Shown: piece by piece, positions 1-9,097 of the stretch
Layout: each line of letters begins with the position of its first letter
Numbering within the stretch: the stretch's first letter is position 1
Assembly: GCF_028689785.1 (NCBI RefSeq)
Contig: NZ_JAQVCN010000039.1
Coordinates: forward strand, 1-44,285
DNA length: 44,285 nt
Origin: Zoogloea sp.
GTDB taxonomy: Bacteria; Pseudomonadota; Gammaproteobacteria; Burkholderiales; Rhodocyclaceae
Direction of reading: 5' to 3'
Translations under genes and position numbers: made by a program
The notes under the pieces: model-generated
The model's input: only the letters and a program-made list of their open reading frames with translations
Database searches by the model: none
Told to the model about the DNA's origin: nothing

Positions 1-106
1 ATGGCCCGGGCCACTACGCCCAACAACGAGGCCGGATATACGTGAGCAATCGATCCCCCCTTGTTATCCAACATTCGCGCTGGCAAAACGGGAGGAGTCC
101 ATATAC
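1..106 (+). mobile_element. Right (3') end of an IS110/IS1111-group insertion sequence, partial
   Basis: The segment ends with GGGAGGAGTCCAT at 90-102, the exact reverse complement of ATGGACTCCTCCC at 44161-44173 near the start of the IS at the other edge of the window. Four further bases (103-106) lead into a REP arm remnant starting at 107. Sequence inside the two inverted repeats differs, so these are opposite ends of one element type and both copies point the same way. Subterminal inverted repeats are typical of the IS1111 subgroup. A short reading frame ending at TGA 43-45 could be the transposase C-terminus. In IS1111-type elements the region after the transposase is instead often non-coding guide (seekRNA) sequence, so the frame is not called as a gene. 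Confidence 0.75.
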
Positions 107-124
107 GAATGAATTCGACCCCAC
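107..124. repeat. Remnant right arm of a REP-like element (GTCGAAT type) cut by the IS
   Basis: GAATGAATTCGACCCCAC equals the outer part of the right arm seen intact at 16911-16928, 36673-36690 and 38052-38069. The expected GAGGTC to its left is replaced by the IS end. This places the insertion point between GGTC and GAAT of the arm. Confidence 0.8.
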
Positions 125-268
125 GGGAGGCAGCCCTCCCAGGCTGCGCCTTGCCTCATCGTTCCGCACCATTCCGGCGCATGGTGTGTCACGGCAGTGC
201 ATGCGCCGGCCGTGATTTCCGCGGTTTTACAGGGGGTTCTCTGTGGCATGGAACTCGCTTGTAAAAAA

Positions 269-284
269 TTGACCATATGGTCAG
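269..284. promoter_or_regulatory. RutR-type operator
   Basis: The sequence TTGACCATATGGTCAG contains the perfect 14-base palindrome TGACCATATGGTCA at 270-283. It matches the E. coli RutR consensus TTGACCA-NN-TGGTCAA in all but the last base. It lies 20 bases before the start codon of the URC1-like gene, so bound regulator would overlap the promoter/leader. A RutR-like repressor is encoded by the fourth gene of the cluster. Direct control by that protein is inference; RutR is known to release DNA when it binds uracil. Confidence 0.85.
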
Positions 285-302
285 GTTTTTCAGGAGCGAG
301 CC

Positions 303-1543
<1,241 letters not shown>

Positions 1544-1547
<4 letters not shown>

Positions 1548-2803
1548 ATGTTTTGACCGAGCGCCCCGCCCCCGGCTGGCACACCCCGGTGCCTGCCGGG
1601 CACCCGGCAGCCGGCCTGCTCACGGCGCGGGCGGTGCGCAGCCGCTGCAGCATCGTGATGGCCCAGGTGGAGTCCGGGCGCTCGCCGTTTTTCACCTGGC
1701 ACGCCGAGTGCCTGCCCTTGTGTGCCGAGTACGTGGCTCACACCATCCGCCTCAACTACCCGGATCTGAACGTGCCCTACCATGCCCGCTGGCGCCATTT
1801 CGAGGCCGGCGGGGTAGACCGCTGGGGCGCCCTGCTGGCCCGCGCCGGCCTGGCCGGTGACCCCATCGAGGCGGCCCGGGTGGCGGTGGACCTGGTGATC
1901 CCCAGCGTGCTGCTGGATGCCGGCGCCGGCCCCGACTGGCACTACCGGGACGCAGACAGCGGCCAGCGCCTGAGCCGCTCGGAGGGCCTCGGCGTGGCCA
2001 GCCTGGCGCTGTTTGCCGGGGGTGCCCTGTCGGCCGATGCAGCCCGGCCCCTGCGCTGCGACGCCAGCGCCCTGATCAATCTGGCACCGCAGACCCTGGC
2101 CGATGCCTTCCAGGTCGGCCCGTCCAACCCGCTGGTCGGGCTGGACGGTCGCCTGGCCCTGCTGCAGCGCCTCGGCGCGGTGATGGCCGCCACGCCGGCA
2201 GTGTTCGGCACGCCAGGCCGGGCCGGCGGGCTGGTGGACTATCTGCGTGCTCACGCCATGGGCGGGCGGGTGGCGGCGTCCTTCATCCTCGAAACCCTGC
2301 TGCGCGCCCTGGGCCCCGTCTGGCCCGGCCGCCTGACCCTGAAAGGGGTGTCCCTGGGCGACTGTTGGGGCCACCCAGGGCCGGAAGACGGCCTGCTGCC
2401 CTTCCACAAGCTCACCCAGTGGCTCACCTATTCCCTGCTCGAACCCCTGGAGGCCGCCGGCCTGAGCATTACCGGCCTGGACGAGCTGACCGGCCTGCCG
2501 GAATACCGCAACGGCGGCCTGCTGCTGGACTTCAAGCTGATCCAGCCTCGGGACCAACGTTTCTGGACCCACCCGTGGACGGTGGATGCCCCTTCCATCG
2601 TCGAATGGCGGGCGCTCACGGTGATCGGCCTCGACCGCCTCGCCGATGCCGTGCGCGATGAGCTGGGAGTGAGTGCCGAGGCCTTTCCCCTGGCCCGGGT
2701 GCTGGAAGGGGGCACCTGGTCGGCTGGCCGGCGTATCGCCGCCCAGCGCCGCCCCGGGGGTGGGCCTCCGCTCCACATCGTCAGCGACGGTACTGTCTTT
2801 TAG
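1544..2803 (+). CDS. DUF1688 (URC4/Urg3-like) protein of uracil catabolism
   Basis: A 419-residue protein with the DUF1688 signature: PSVLLDAGAGPDWHY near residues 116-130, then a SRSEGLGVAS segment, and a C-terminal region rich in conserved Trp (FWTHPWTVDAPSIVEWRALT). DUF1688 proteins are the URC4 component of the yeast and bacterial URC pathway. Their chemistry is not established; a ribosyl-urea step has been proposed from genetics. The start overlaps the stop of the URC1-like gene by four bases, so the two are translationally coupled. No membrane segment or signal peptide is seen. Confidence 0.88.
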
Positions 2804-2827
2804 AAACCCTACGTGCCGGAGGACACC

Positions 2828-3460
2828 ATGACCGCCCCCCTCACTGTCATCGACCACCCCCTGCTGCAGCACAAACTGTCCATGGCCCGCAGTGCCGACA
2901 CCACCACCGACAACTTCCGCCGTCTGGTGCGGGAGATCGCCGCCATGCTGGCCTACGAGGTGACCCGCGACCTGCCCACCGAGATGATCAAGGTCACCAC
3001 CCCGGTGGCGGATTGCGAGGTGCCGGTGATCAGCGGCAAGAAGCTGTGTCTGGTGTCCATCCTGCGGGCCGGCAACGGCATGCTCGACGGCATGATCGAT
3101 CTGCTGCCCGGCGCCCGGGTGGGGCACATCGGCCTGTACCGCGACCCGGAAACCCTGGAGGCCATCGAGTACTACTTCAAGCTGCCCGAGGATGTGGAAG
3201 ACCGCCTGGTGATCGTTGTTGACCCCATGCTGGCCACCGGCAACTCGGCCGGCGCGGCCCTGTCGCGGCTCAAGGAGGCGGGCGTCTCCAGCCTCAAGTT
3301 CGTGTGCCTGCTGGCGGCGCCCGAGGGCATCGCCGCCCTCCAGGCGGCCCATCCGGATGTGCCCATCACCACCGGTGCGGTGGACAGCCACCTCAACGAG
3401 CACGGCTACATCGTGCCCGGCCTGGGCGATGCGGGAGACCGCATCTTCGGCACCAAATGA
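2828..3460 (+). CDS. upp: Uracil phosphoribosyltransferase
   Basis: A 210-residue protein, the normal Upp length (E. coli 208). It converts uracil and PRPP to UMP. The PRPP-binding loop DPMLATG is at residues 132-138 and the C-terminal uracil-binding region reads [16 protein letters not shown] chose the ATG at 2828 because GGAGG at 2818-2822 is well placed; a GTG at 2813 would add five residues. In URC clusters an Upp homologue (URC6 in yeast) makes the UMP that feeds the pathway. Its presence after the URC1/URC4 genes supports that role as well as ordinary salvage. The stop overlaps the next gene's ATG. Confidence 0.95.
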   Translation: MTAPLTVIDHPLLQHKLSMARSADTTTDNFRRLVREIAAMLAYEVTRDLPTEMIKVTTPVADCEVPVISGKKLCLVSILRAGNGMLDGMIDLLPGARVGHIGLYRDPETLEAIEYYFKLPEDVEDRLVIVVDPMLATGNSAGAALSRLKEAGVSSLKFVCLLAAPEGIAALQAAHPDVPITTGAVDSHLNEHGYIVPGLGDAGDRIFGTK

Positions 3461-4098
3461 CGGCAGCGGCGCCTGTGCCGCGGGAGGACGGGCGGGGCGG
3501 GCGCATCCGCCAGCAGCAGGAGGGCGCCATCCTCCAGGCCGCCGAGCAGGTGTTCGCCCGGGCCGGCTTCCAGGGCGCCACCATGGCCGAGATCGCCCTG
3601 CGCGCCGGCCTGCCCAAGTCCAACCTGCATTACTACTTCGGCACCAAGGCCGAGGTCTACCGCGCCGTGCTCGGCCACATCCTGCGCCTGTGGCTGGCCG
3701 AGACCGACAGCATCACCCCCGACGCCGACCCCCGCGAGGCCCTGGGCCATTACATTGCGGCCAAGATGCGCCTCAGCGCCGAGCGCCCCGATGCCTCCCG
3801 GGTGTTTGCCAACGAGCTCCTCCACGGCGCCCCCGAGATCGGCGACTATCTGCGCGGCGAGCTGCGCGCCCTGGTGGCCGACAAGGCCCAGGTGATCGAG
3901 GGCTGGATTGCCGAAGGGCGCATGGCCCCGGTGGACCCGGTGCATCTCTTCATCAGCCTGTGGGCGCTGACCCAGACCTACGCCGATTTCGAGACCCAGG
4001 TGTGTGCCGTGCTCGGCCGCACGGCGCTGGGGCCCGATGATTACCGGCGTGCCACGGCCCACGTGCAGGCCCTGGTGCTGCGCGGCTGCGGGCTTTGA
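3457..4098 (+). CDS. rutR: RutR-like TetR-family repressor
   Basis: A 213-residue TetR regulator starting at an ATGA overlap with upp. The N-terminal helix-turn-helix spans about residues 25-70 ([20 protein letters not shown]). The C-terminal domain strongly resembles E. coli Rut[16 protein letters not shown], then [14 protein letters not shown], then [14 protein letters not shown] match RutR position by position. RutR is a uracil-responsive repressor. The consensus RutR site at 269-284 upstream of this operon makes autoregulation likely. What differs from E. coli is the target: URC genes rather than the rut operon. Confidence 0.88.
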   Translation: MTAAAPVPREDGRGGRIRQQQEGAILQAAEQVFARAGFQGATMAEIALRAGLPKSNLHYYFGTKAEVYRAVLGHILRLWLAETDSITPDADPREALGHYIAAKMRLSAERPDASRVFANELLHGAPEIGDYLRGELRALVADKAQVIEGWIAEGRMAPVDPVHLFISLWALTQTYADFETQVCAVLGRTALGPDDYRRATAHVQALVLRGCGL

Positions 4099-4125
4099 TC
4101 CAATCACACAGCGAGGAATGACGCC

Positions 4126-5436
4126 GTGTTCGACCTGATCCTGCGCCAGTGCACCCTGCCCGATGGCCGCGCCGGCATCGACATCGGTATCCGCGACGGC
4201 CGCATCGTGGCCGTGGAGGCGGGGCTGGCGGCCACAGCCGGCGAAGTCATCGACGTGGCCGGGCAACTGGTCACTCCGCCCTTCGTGGATGCCCATTTCC
4301 ATATGGACGCCACGCTGTCCTACGGGCTGCCGCGGGTCAATCAGAGCGGTACCCTGCTGGAGGGCATCGCCCTGTGGGGCGAGCTGAAACCCCTGCTCAC
4401 CCAGGAGGCCCTGGTGGAGCGCGCCCTGGCCTATTGCGACTGGGCCGTGGCCAAAGGCCTGCTGGCCATCCGCAGCCACGTGGACGTGTGCGACCCGCGC
4501 CTGCTGGCGGTGGAGGCCCTGCTGCACGTGAAGGAGAAGGTGCGCCCCTATATCGACCTGCAGCTGGTGGCCTTTCCCCAGGACGGTGTGCTGCGGGCGC
4601 CCGGGGCGCTGGACAATCTCAAACGCGCCCTCGCCATGGGTGTGGATGTGGTGGGCGGCATTCCGCACTTCGAGCGCACCATGGCCGACGGTGCCGAGTC
4701 GGTGCGCATCCTGTGCGAGCTGGCGGCCGAACTCGGCCTGCCGGTGGACATGCACTGCGACGAGTCCGACGACCCGCTGTCGCGGCACATCGAGACCCTG
4801 GCCTTCCATACCCGGCGCCTGGGGCTGCAGGGGAGGGTGGCGGGTTCTCACCTCACCTCCATGCATTCCATGGACAACTACTACGTCTCCAAGCTGCTGC
4901 CCCTGATCGCCGAGGCCGGCGTGGCTGCCATCGCCAACCCCCTCATCAACATCACCCTGCAGGGCCGCCACGATACCTACCCCAAGCGCCGTGGCATGAC
5001 CCGGGTGCCCGAGCTGCTGGCGGCCGGCGTGCCGGTGGCCTTCGGCCACGACTGCGTGATGGACCCGTGGTATTCCCTGGGCAGCGGCGACATGCTGGAG
5101 GTGGCCGCCATGGGCCTGCACGTGGCCCAGATGACCGGCCAGGACGGCATGCGTGCCTGCTTCGCGGCCGTCACCGAGACCCCGGCGCGCATCCTCGGGC
5201 TACAGGGCTACGGCATCGCCCCCGGCTGCCGCGCCGATCTGGTGGTGCTCCAGGCCGGCGACCTCATCGAAGCCCTGCGCCTGCGCGCCCCCCGCCTGCT
5301 GGTGCTGCGGGGCGGCCAGATCATTGCCCGTACTCCCCCGGCTGTTGCCACCCTGGATCTCCCCGGCAGGCCTGGAAGCGTCGATTTCCGTCGCCCCTGC
5401 GGAAGAGGCACGATCGACGGTCAGGCGACGCGTTGA
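4126..5436 (+). CDS. codA: Cytosine deaminase
   Basis: A 436-residue amidohydrolase-superfamily protein that would deaminate cytosine to uracil, supplying the cluster's substrate. Visible motifs are HFHMDATLSYG with metal ligands H57 and H59, the VDMHCDESDDP loop, and FGHDCVMDPWYSLGSGDML, which is characteristic of CodA. The start is GTG at 4126 with GAGGA at 4113-4117; the nearby ATG at 4118 is out of frame. Residues after about 405 are a low-similarity tail. It is the last gene of the cluster, 27 bases after the regulator. It is cytosolic, with no signal peptide. Confidence 0.92.
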   Translation: MFDLILRQCTLPDGRAGIDIGIRDGRIVAVEAGLAATAGEVIDVAGQLVTPPFVDAHFHMDATLSYGLPRVNQSGTLLEGIALWGELKPLLTQEALVERALAYCDWAVAKGLLAIRSHVDVCDPRLLAVEALLHVKEKVRPYIDLQLVAFPQDGVLRAPGALDNLKRALAMGVDVVGGIPHFERTMADGAESVRILCELAAELGLPVDMHCDESDDPLSRHIETLAFHTRRLGLQGRVAGSHLTSMHSMDNYYVSKLLPLIAEAGVAAIANPLINITLQGRHDTYPKRRGMTRVPELLAAGVPVAFGHDCVMDPWYSLGSGDMLEVAAMGLHVAQMTGQDGMRACFAAVTETPARILGLQGYGIAPGCRADLVVLQAGDLIEALRLRAPRLLVLRGGQIIARTPPAVATLDLPGRPGSVDFRRPCGRGTIDGQATR

Positions 5437-5450
5437 ACGGAGGGAGGCAG

Positions 5451-5472
5451 GATGAATTCGACCCCGCGGGGT
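5451..5472. repeat. Single REP-like arm (GTCGAAT type)
   Basis: The sequence GATGAATTCGACCCCGCGGG resembles the right arm of the larger repeats but has no partner arm nearby. It sits between the convergent codA and DUF3617 genes. Confidence 0.6.
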
Positions 5473-5514
5473 GAGGCGCCTTCCACCTTGCCGTAGCGGG
5501 GAGTTGTCCCTCGC

Positions 5515-6015
5515 CTACAGGGTCATCATGTCCTTGGTGCACTCACCGATGTAGGTGGAGTTCATGATGATCTGCATCTCGAGATCCTGGCCGCCCTTGT
5601 GCACCATCTGCCGGATCTCGGACTTCATTTTGCGCGGTGCCACGGTGTTGTTGATCTGCATGTCCACCGAATTGCCGTCGGCCATCACGCAGTTCATCTT
5701 CCACGATGCGGCATTTTCCGCGCGCTTGGGGTCGGAGATGCTGCACTTGGCTCCCTTCTTCTCCATCTTGTCCTGATCGATGCCAGGGGTGAGGTAGGGG
5801 TCTTTGGCCAGAAAGGCTTTGGTCAGACAGACTTTGGTCGTGGATTCGGTGAGGGTCTTGGGCGGCGTGCCCGGGTTCTCGCGGGCGGTGATGACGGCCT
5901 TCATCTCCCAGCCGCCGGGCTGCACGGTGTTATTGGCTGCGGCGGCGAGGGGCAGCGCAGCCAGGGTGGCTAGGGTCAGGTGGGCAAGGCGGATGGGGCG
6001 GGTGATCGTGGTCAT
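5515..6015 (-). CDS. DUF3617 periplasmic protein
   Basis: A 166-residue protein with an N-terminal signal peptide (RLAHLTLATLAALPLAAAA, cleavage near residue 29). A mature domain follows, beginning with VQPGGWEMKAVI. The GxWE opening, paired Cys residues and a C-terminal segment ECTKDM are typical of DUF3617, a proteobacterial exported family of unknown function. The ATG at 6015 has GGAAGC upstream. It may form a unit with the thioesterase gene 100 bases upstream. No functional assignment is possible from sequence. Confidence 0.85.
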   Translation of the reverse strand: MTTITRPIRLAHLTLATLAALPLAAAANNTVQPGGWEMKAVITARENPGTPPKTLTESTTKVCLTKAFLAKDPYLTPGIDQDKMEKKGAKCSISDPKRAENAASWKMNCVMADGNSVDMQINNTVAPRKMKSEIRQMVHKGGQDLEMQIIMNSTYIGECTKDMMTL

Positions 6016-6115
6016 GGGGAGCTTCCTGGATAGGCTGTTGGAGTGACGACGGCATGGTGCCACGGATGGCCTTTGCGGACAGCGGATCCTTGCATCGGCA
6101 GGGGGGGCGGCGGAC

Positions 6116-6613
6116 TCAGGCGCCGTCGCTGGCAGGGCCTTCGCGCAGGGCCTCGTAGCGTTGCTCCAGCTCCCGCCGCAGCTCCTTGCGGGCCAGCGCT
6201 GCCTGATGGCGGCGCTTTTCGTCGGGGGTGAAGGGGCGCAGGGGCGGTACGCTGACCGGCTTGCGGTCCTCGTCCACCGCCACCATGGTGAAGAAGCAGC
6301 TGTTGGCGTGGCGGACCACCTGGGTACGGATGTCTTCGGCAATCACCTTGACGCCGATCTCCATGGAGGAGTTGCCGGTGTAATTCACCGAGGCCATGAA
6401 GGTCACCAGCTCGCCCACGTGGATGGGCTGGCGGAACATCACCTGGTCGACGGAGAGGGTGACCACGTAGCAGCCGGCATAGCGCGCGCCACAGGCATAG
6501 GCCACCTGGTCGAGGAGCTTGAGAATGGCGCCGCCATGCACGTTGCCGGAAAAGTTGGCCATGTCGGGGGTCATCAGCACGGTCATGCTGAGCTGATGGG
6601 CGGGGAGAGTCAT
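6116..6613 (-). CDS. Acyl-CoA thioesterase (hotdog fold, YciA/ACOT type)
   Basis: A 165-residue single-hotdog protein predicted to hydrolyse acyl-CoA to free acid and CoA in the cytosol. The active-site helix reads NVHGGAILKLLDQVAYACG (residues 24-42), with the Asn/His, GG and Asp pattern of this family. A second conserved stretch is VDQVMFRQPIHVGELV. The C-terminal 35 residues are charged and helical (Arg/Glu/Lys-rich). Substrate chain length cannot be read from sequence. Confidence 0.9.
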   Translation of the reverse strand: MTLPAHQLSMTVLMTPDMANFSGNVHGGAILKLLDQVAYACGARYAGCYVVTLSVDQVMFRQPIHVGELVTFMASVNYTGNSSMEIGVKVIAEDIRTQVVRHANSCFFTMVAVDEDRKPVSVPPLRPFTPDEKRRHQAALARKELRRELEQRYEALREGPASDGA

Positions 6614-7416
6614 CGGGGGCTCCTGGGCAGGATTCGGGGAGGGGAACCCGATGATTGTGGATGCCGCGATTCAGGTCAATCGCCTTGGCGATTGAGACGC
6701 CCCCGGGGCCGCGCCGTCCTTATCCCAGGGCGGTCAGCGCGATCACCCCATGGAGCCCGAGTGCGATCAAGAGGGCAAGAATCCGGATCAGGGATGCGAT
6801 CACCAGGTTCATGTGCTCGGCGGTCGGGTGCAGTCGGGTGATCCACCGGGTGCCGTGGCGGAGCAGGCGTCCGATGCGGGTCTTGCCGGCAGCCTTCCGC
6901 AGTCGCGGTGCGAGGGGGTGCGGTGCCCAAGGATCGAAGCCTGGACGGGCGTCGGCCGGGCGCGCGGGGCGCCGGACGAAGAGGGCGTGGCGGTGCGGCT
7001 CGACGCAGTGGGCCAGGGCCGCCGCGCTGGGGCGTGAGGGGTGGAGACCGGCTGGGCCCGGGCGAAGGCGGATGGCCGAGAGGCGGGGGCGGCAGAAGGG
7101 CGGGCGGACGGACATGGCGGAGGGCTCGAAGGGTTCCGCAGCGGGGCGCAGGCGCCGCGGAAGCGCTTTATCTTGCCGCCAAGATGCGCCGGGCGGCCTG
7201 CTTATGTGTTTTTCTGCTTTACATATCCATTAAACAGAAAAGCGTCTTTGCCCTTCAACCTGCTATGGGCGCCAGTGCTTGGCGGGCGGCATGCTTGTCC
7301 TGCGGCTCGGCATTTGGCATGGGTTAGAATGCCTGCCCCCCGGTTTTCGGGTCACTTTCCGCGCCGCGAGACAGCGCTGCGTTGGCGCTGCGCGGGAATC
7401 TTCAGTCTGGGCTTGC
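6614..7416. other. Intergenic region of about 800 bases without a clear gene
   Basis: Most of 6614-7190 is very GC-rich and its open frames have low-complexity Arg/Gly/Pro-rich translations typical of chance frames. An AT-rich patch at 7200-7250 probably holds the promoter of the operon starting at 7417. It includes the inverted repeat TTTTCTG (7210-7216) / CAGAAAA (7235-7241). No terminator or RNA gene was recognised. Confidence 0.6.
6720..6812 (-). CDS. Possible small membrane protein (30 aa)
   Basis: The minus-strand frame encodes a short, almost wholly hydrophobic peptide starting MNLVIASLIRILALLIALGL. Such composition stands out from the Arg/Pro-rich chance frames around it and would make one transmembrane helix. 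There is no convincing ribosome-binding site before the ATG at 6812. The frame stays open upstream, so it could also be the end of a longer 131-residue frame starting at 7115. Weak call. Confidence 0.25.
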   Translation of the reverse strand: MNLVIASLIRILALLIALGLHGVIALTALG

Positions 7417-8559
7417 ATGCATAGTGTTACTCGGTCCCATCGCATCAGCGCCATTGATACCCTGCGCGGGCTCGTGATGGCCCTGATGCTGGTGGATCAT
7501 GTTCGTGAGTTCTTCTTCCTGCACAGGCAGGTGGCCGACCCGATGGTGGTCGGCGAGACGTCGCCGGAGCTGTTCTTCACCCGGCTGGCAAGCCATTTCT
7601 GTGCCCCGGTGTTTGTCTTCCTGACCGGGCTCGGGGCCTGGTTTCATGGCAGCCGCGAAGGGGCGACGCGGCAGGGCACGGCGGCCTACCTGGCAAAGCG
7701 CGGCCTGCTGATGATTGCCCTTGAACTGACGCTGGTCAGTTTCGCGTGGAGCTTCACCTTTCCGCCGACGATCCTCTACCTGCAGGTGATCTGGGCCATC
7801 GGGCTCTCCATGCTGGCCCTGGCGGCCCTGTTGTGGCTCCCGGTGCGGGGGCAGGTGGCCCTGGGGCTGCTGATCATCGGCGGGCACAACCTGCTCGACA
7901 GCGTCCATTTTGCGGTGGGCAGCGCGGCCCATGTGCCCTGGGCGATCCTCCACGACCGGAGCATGATCGCCCTGGGCGAGGGTCTGCGTGTCCGCACGTC
8001 CTACCCGGTGCTGCCCTGGATCGGCGTGATCCTCCTTGGCCATGCGGCGGGTTCGCTGTACCGGTCGGAGGTGCTGCCCGAGCAGCGCCAGCGCTACCTG
8101 GCGCTGATGGGTGCAGGGGCCCTGGCCGGGTTCTTCCTGCTGCGCTTTCTCAACGTCTATGGCGACCGTGCCTGGGTGGAGGGGGGGACGGGTCTCGCGA
8201 CGGCGATGTCCTTCCTGAACGTCACGAAGTACCCGCCCTCGCTGCTTTTCCTGCTGCTCACGCTGGGCGTCGGCATGCTGGCCCTGAGCCTGCTCGAACG
8301 CAGCCGGGCGTGGAATGTGCTGGCCTGCTTCGGCCGCGTTCCGCTGTTCTTCTACCTGCTGCACATCTTTGGGCTGCACCTGCTCTACCTGATTTTCATG
8401 GCGGTGCTGGGGCGCACCCAGGGCGATCGCTATGGCTTTGTCGAGGTGTGGCCGATCTGGGTGGTGGCCGGGGCTGCGCTGGTGGTCCTCTACCTGCCGT
8501 GCCGCTGGTTTGCGGGCGTGAAGCAGCGCAGTGGCGCGGGCTGGGCGAGTTATTTCTGA
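7417..8559 (+). CDS. HGSNAT-like (DUF1624/COG3503) integral membrane protein
   Basis: A 380-residue polytopic protein with about ten hydrophobic segments. It opens with RISAIDTLRGLVMALMLVDH, the signature of the DUF1624 / heparan-alpha-glucosaminide acetyltransferase-like family. These proteins are thought to move acyl groups across the membrane; the bacterial substrate is unknown. I chose ATG 7417 over an upstream start at 7279 because the family motif begins right after it and the extra residues have no membrane or family features. It ends one base before the DUF2946 gene, implying an operon with the TonB receptor downstream. Confidence 0.82.
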   Translation: MHSVTRSHRISAIDTLRGLVMALMLVDHVREFFFLHRQVADPMVVGETSPELFFTRLASHFCAPVFVFLTGLGAWFHGSREGATRQGTAAYLAKRGLLMIALELTLVSFAWSFTFPPTILYLQVIWAIGLSMLALAALLWLPVRGQVALGLLIIGGHNLLDSVHFAVGSAAHVPWAILHDRSMIALGEGLRVRTSYPVLPWIGVILLGHAAGSLYRSEVLPEQRQRYLALMGAGALAGFFLLRFLNVYGDRAWVEGGTGLATAMSFLNVTKYPPSLLFLLLTLGVGMLALSLLERSRAWNVLACFGRVPLFFYLLHIFGLHLLYLIFMAVLGRTQGDRYGFVEVWPIWVVAGAALVVLYLPCRWFAGVKQRSGAGWASYF

Positions 8560-8560
8560 G

Positions 8561-8986
8561 ATGAAGCAGCGCCTTTCCGCCCCCCTGAAGGGCCTCGGAA
8601 GGTCGATCTCCGGTGTGCGGAGATTCCCGCTCGCCTGCCTCATCGTGCTGGCCATGCTGGCGGCCACGCTGCTGCCGGTGTCCCACGCCTACCTGCACCT
8701 CCATGGGGGCGGTGATGGTCCGGTGGCCGACTGCGTCCCGGCTGGGGGCTCCCCCTTGCCATGGGGCGCGGACGATCCCTGCCCGACCGCGCCGCGCACC
8801 CACGCCGACCACTGCCCCCTGTGCCTGCACCTGGCCCAGCCCCTGCTGCCAACGGCCGACATCCCCGGTTTCAAGGCGGTGGCGGGGTACGGGGCATTCA
8901 TCTTCCCCCTGGCCTTGCGTGCACCCGCCGGGCGGACCCCCTGGCTGATACCGGCCCCCCGCGCCCCACCCGCGTCTTTCTCCTGA
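8561..8986 (+). CDS. DUF2946-like small exported protein
   Basis: A 141-residue protein with one N-terminal hydrophobic segment (ACLIVLAMLAATLLPVSHA, about residues 25-43). A His-rich stretch HLHLHGGG follows, then a DHCPLCLHLA motif near residue 86. This layout (signal anchor, then Cys-x-x-Cys with histidines) is that of DUF2946 proteins, which often neighbour copper-type TonB receptors. Metal handling in the periplasm is therefore plausible but inferred. The start is one base after the previous stop. Confidence 0.75.
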   Translation: MKQRLSAPLKGLGRSISGVRRFPLACLIVLAMLAATLLPVSHAYLHLHGGGDGPVADCVPAGGSPLPWGADDPCPTAPRTHADHCPLCLHLAQPLLPTADIPGFKAVAGYGAFIFPLALRAPAGRTPWLIPAPRAPPASFS

Positions 8987-9097
8987 TCCGTCCTTCCAGT
9001 ACCCGCCCTTTCCTCATCGCCCTGCCGCCTATCGGCATGCCGGGGGGAGAGGGTGTCGATCATCGGGCAGCCTTTGCCCAGGAGAAAGTTTGCGCTC

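Noticed and set aside
1-45. Transposase C-terminus in the first 14 codons
   Set aside because: The frame is too short to recognise, and IS1111-type elements often have a non-coding guide region after the transposase. Recorded only as part of the mobile element.
6655-7233. Open frame of about 190 codons in the gap before the HGSNAT-like gene
   Set aside because: Arg/Gly/Pro-rich low-complexity translation, no ribosome-binding site and no family feature.
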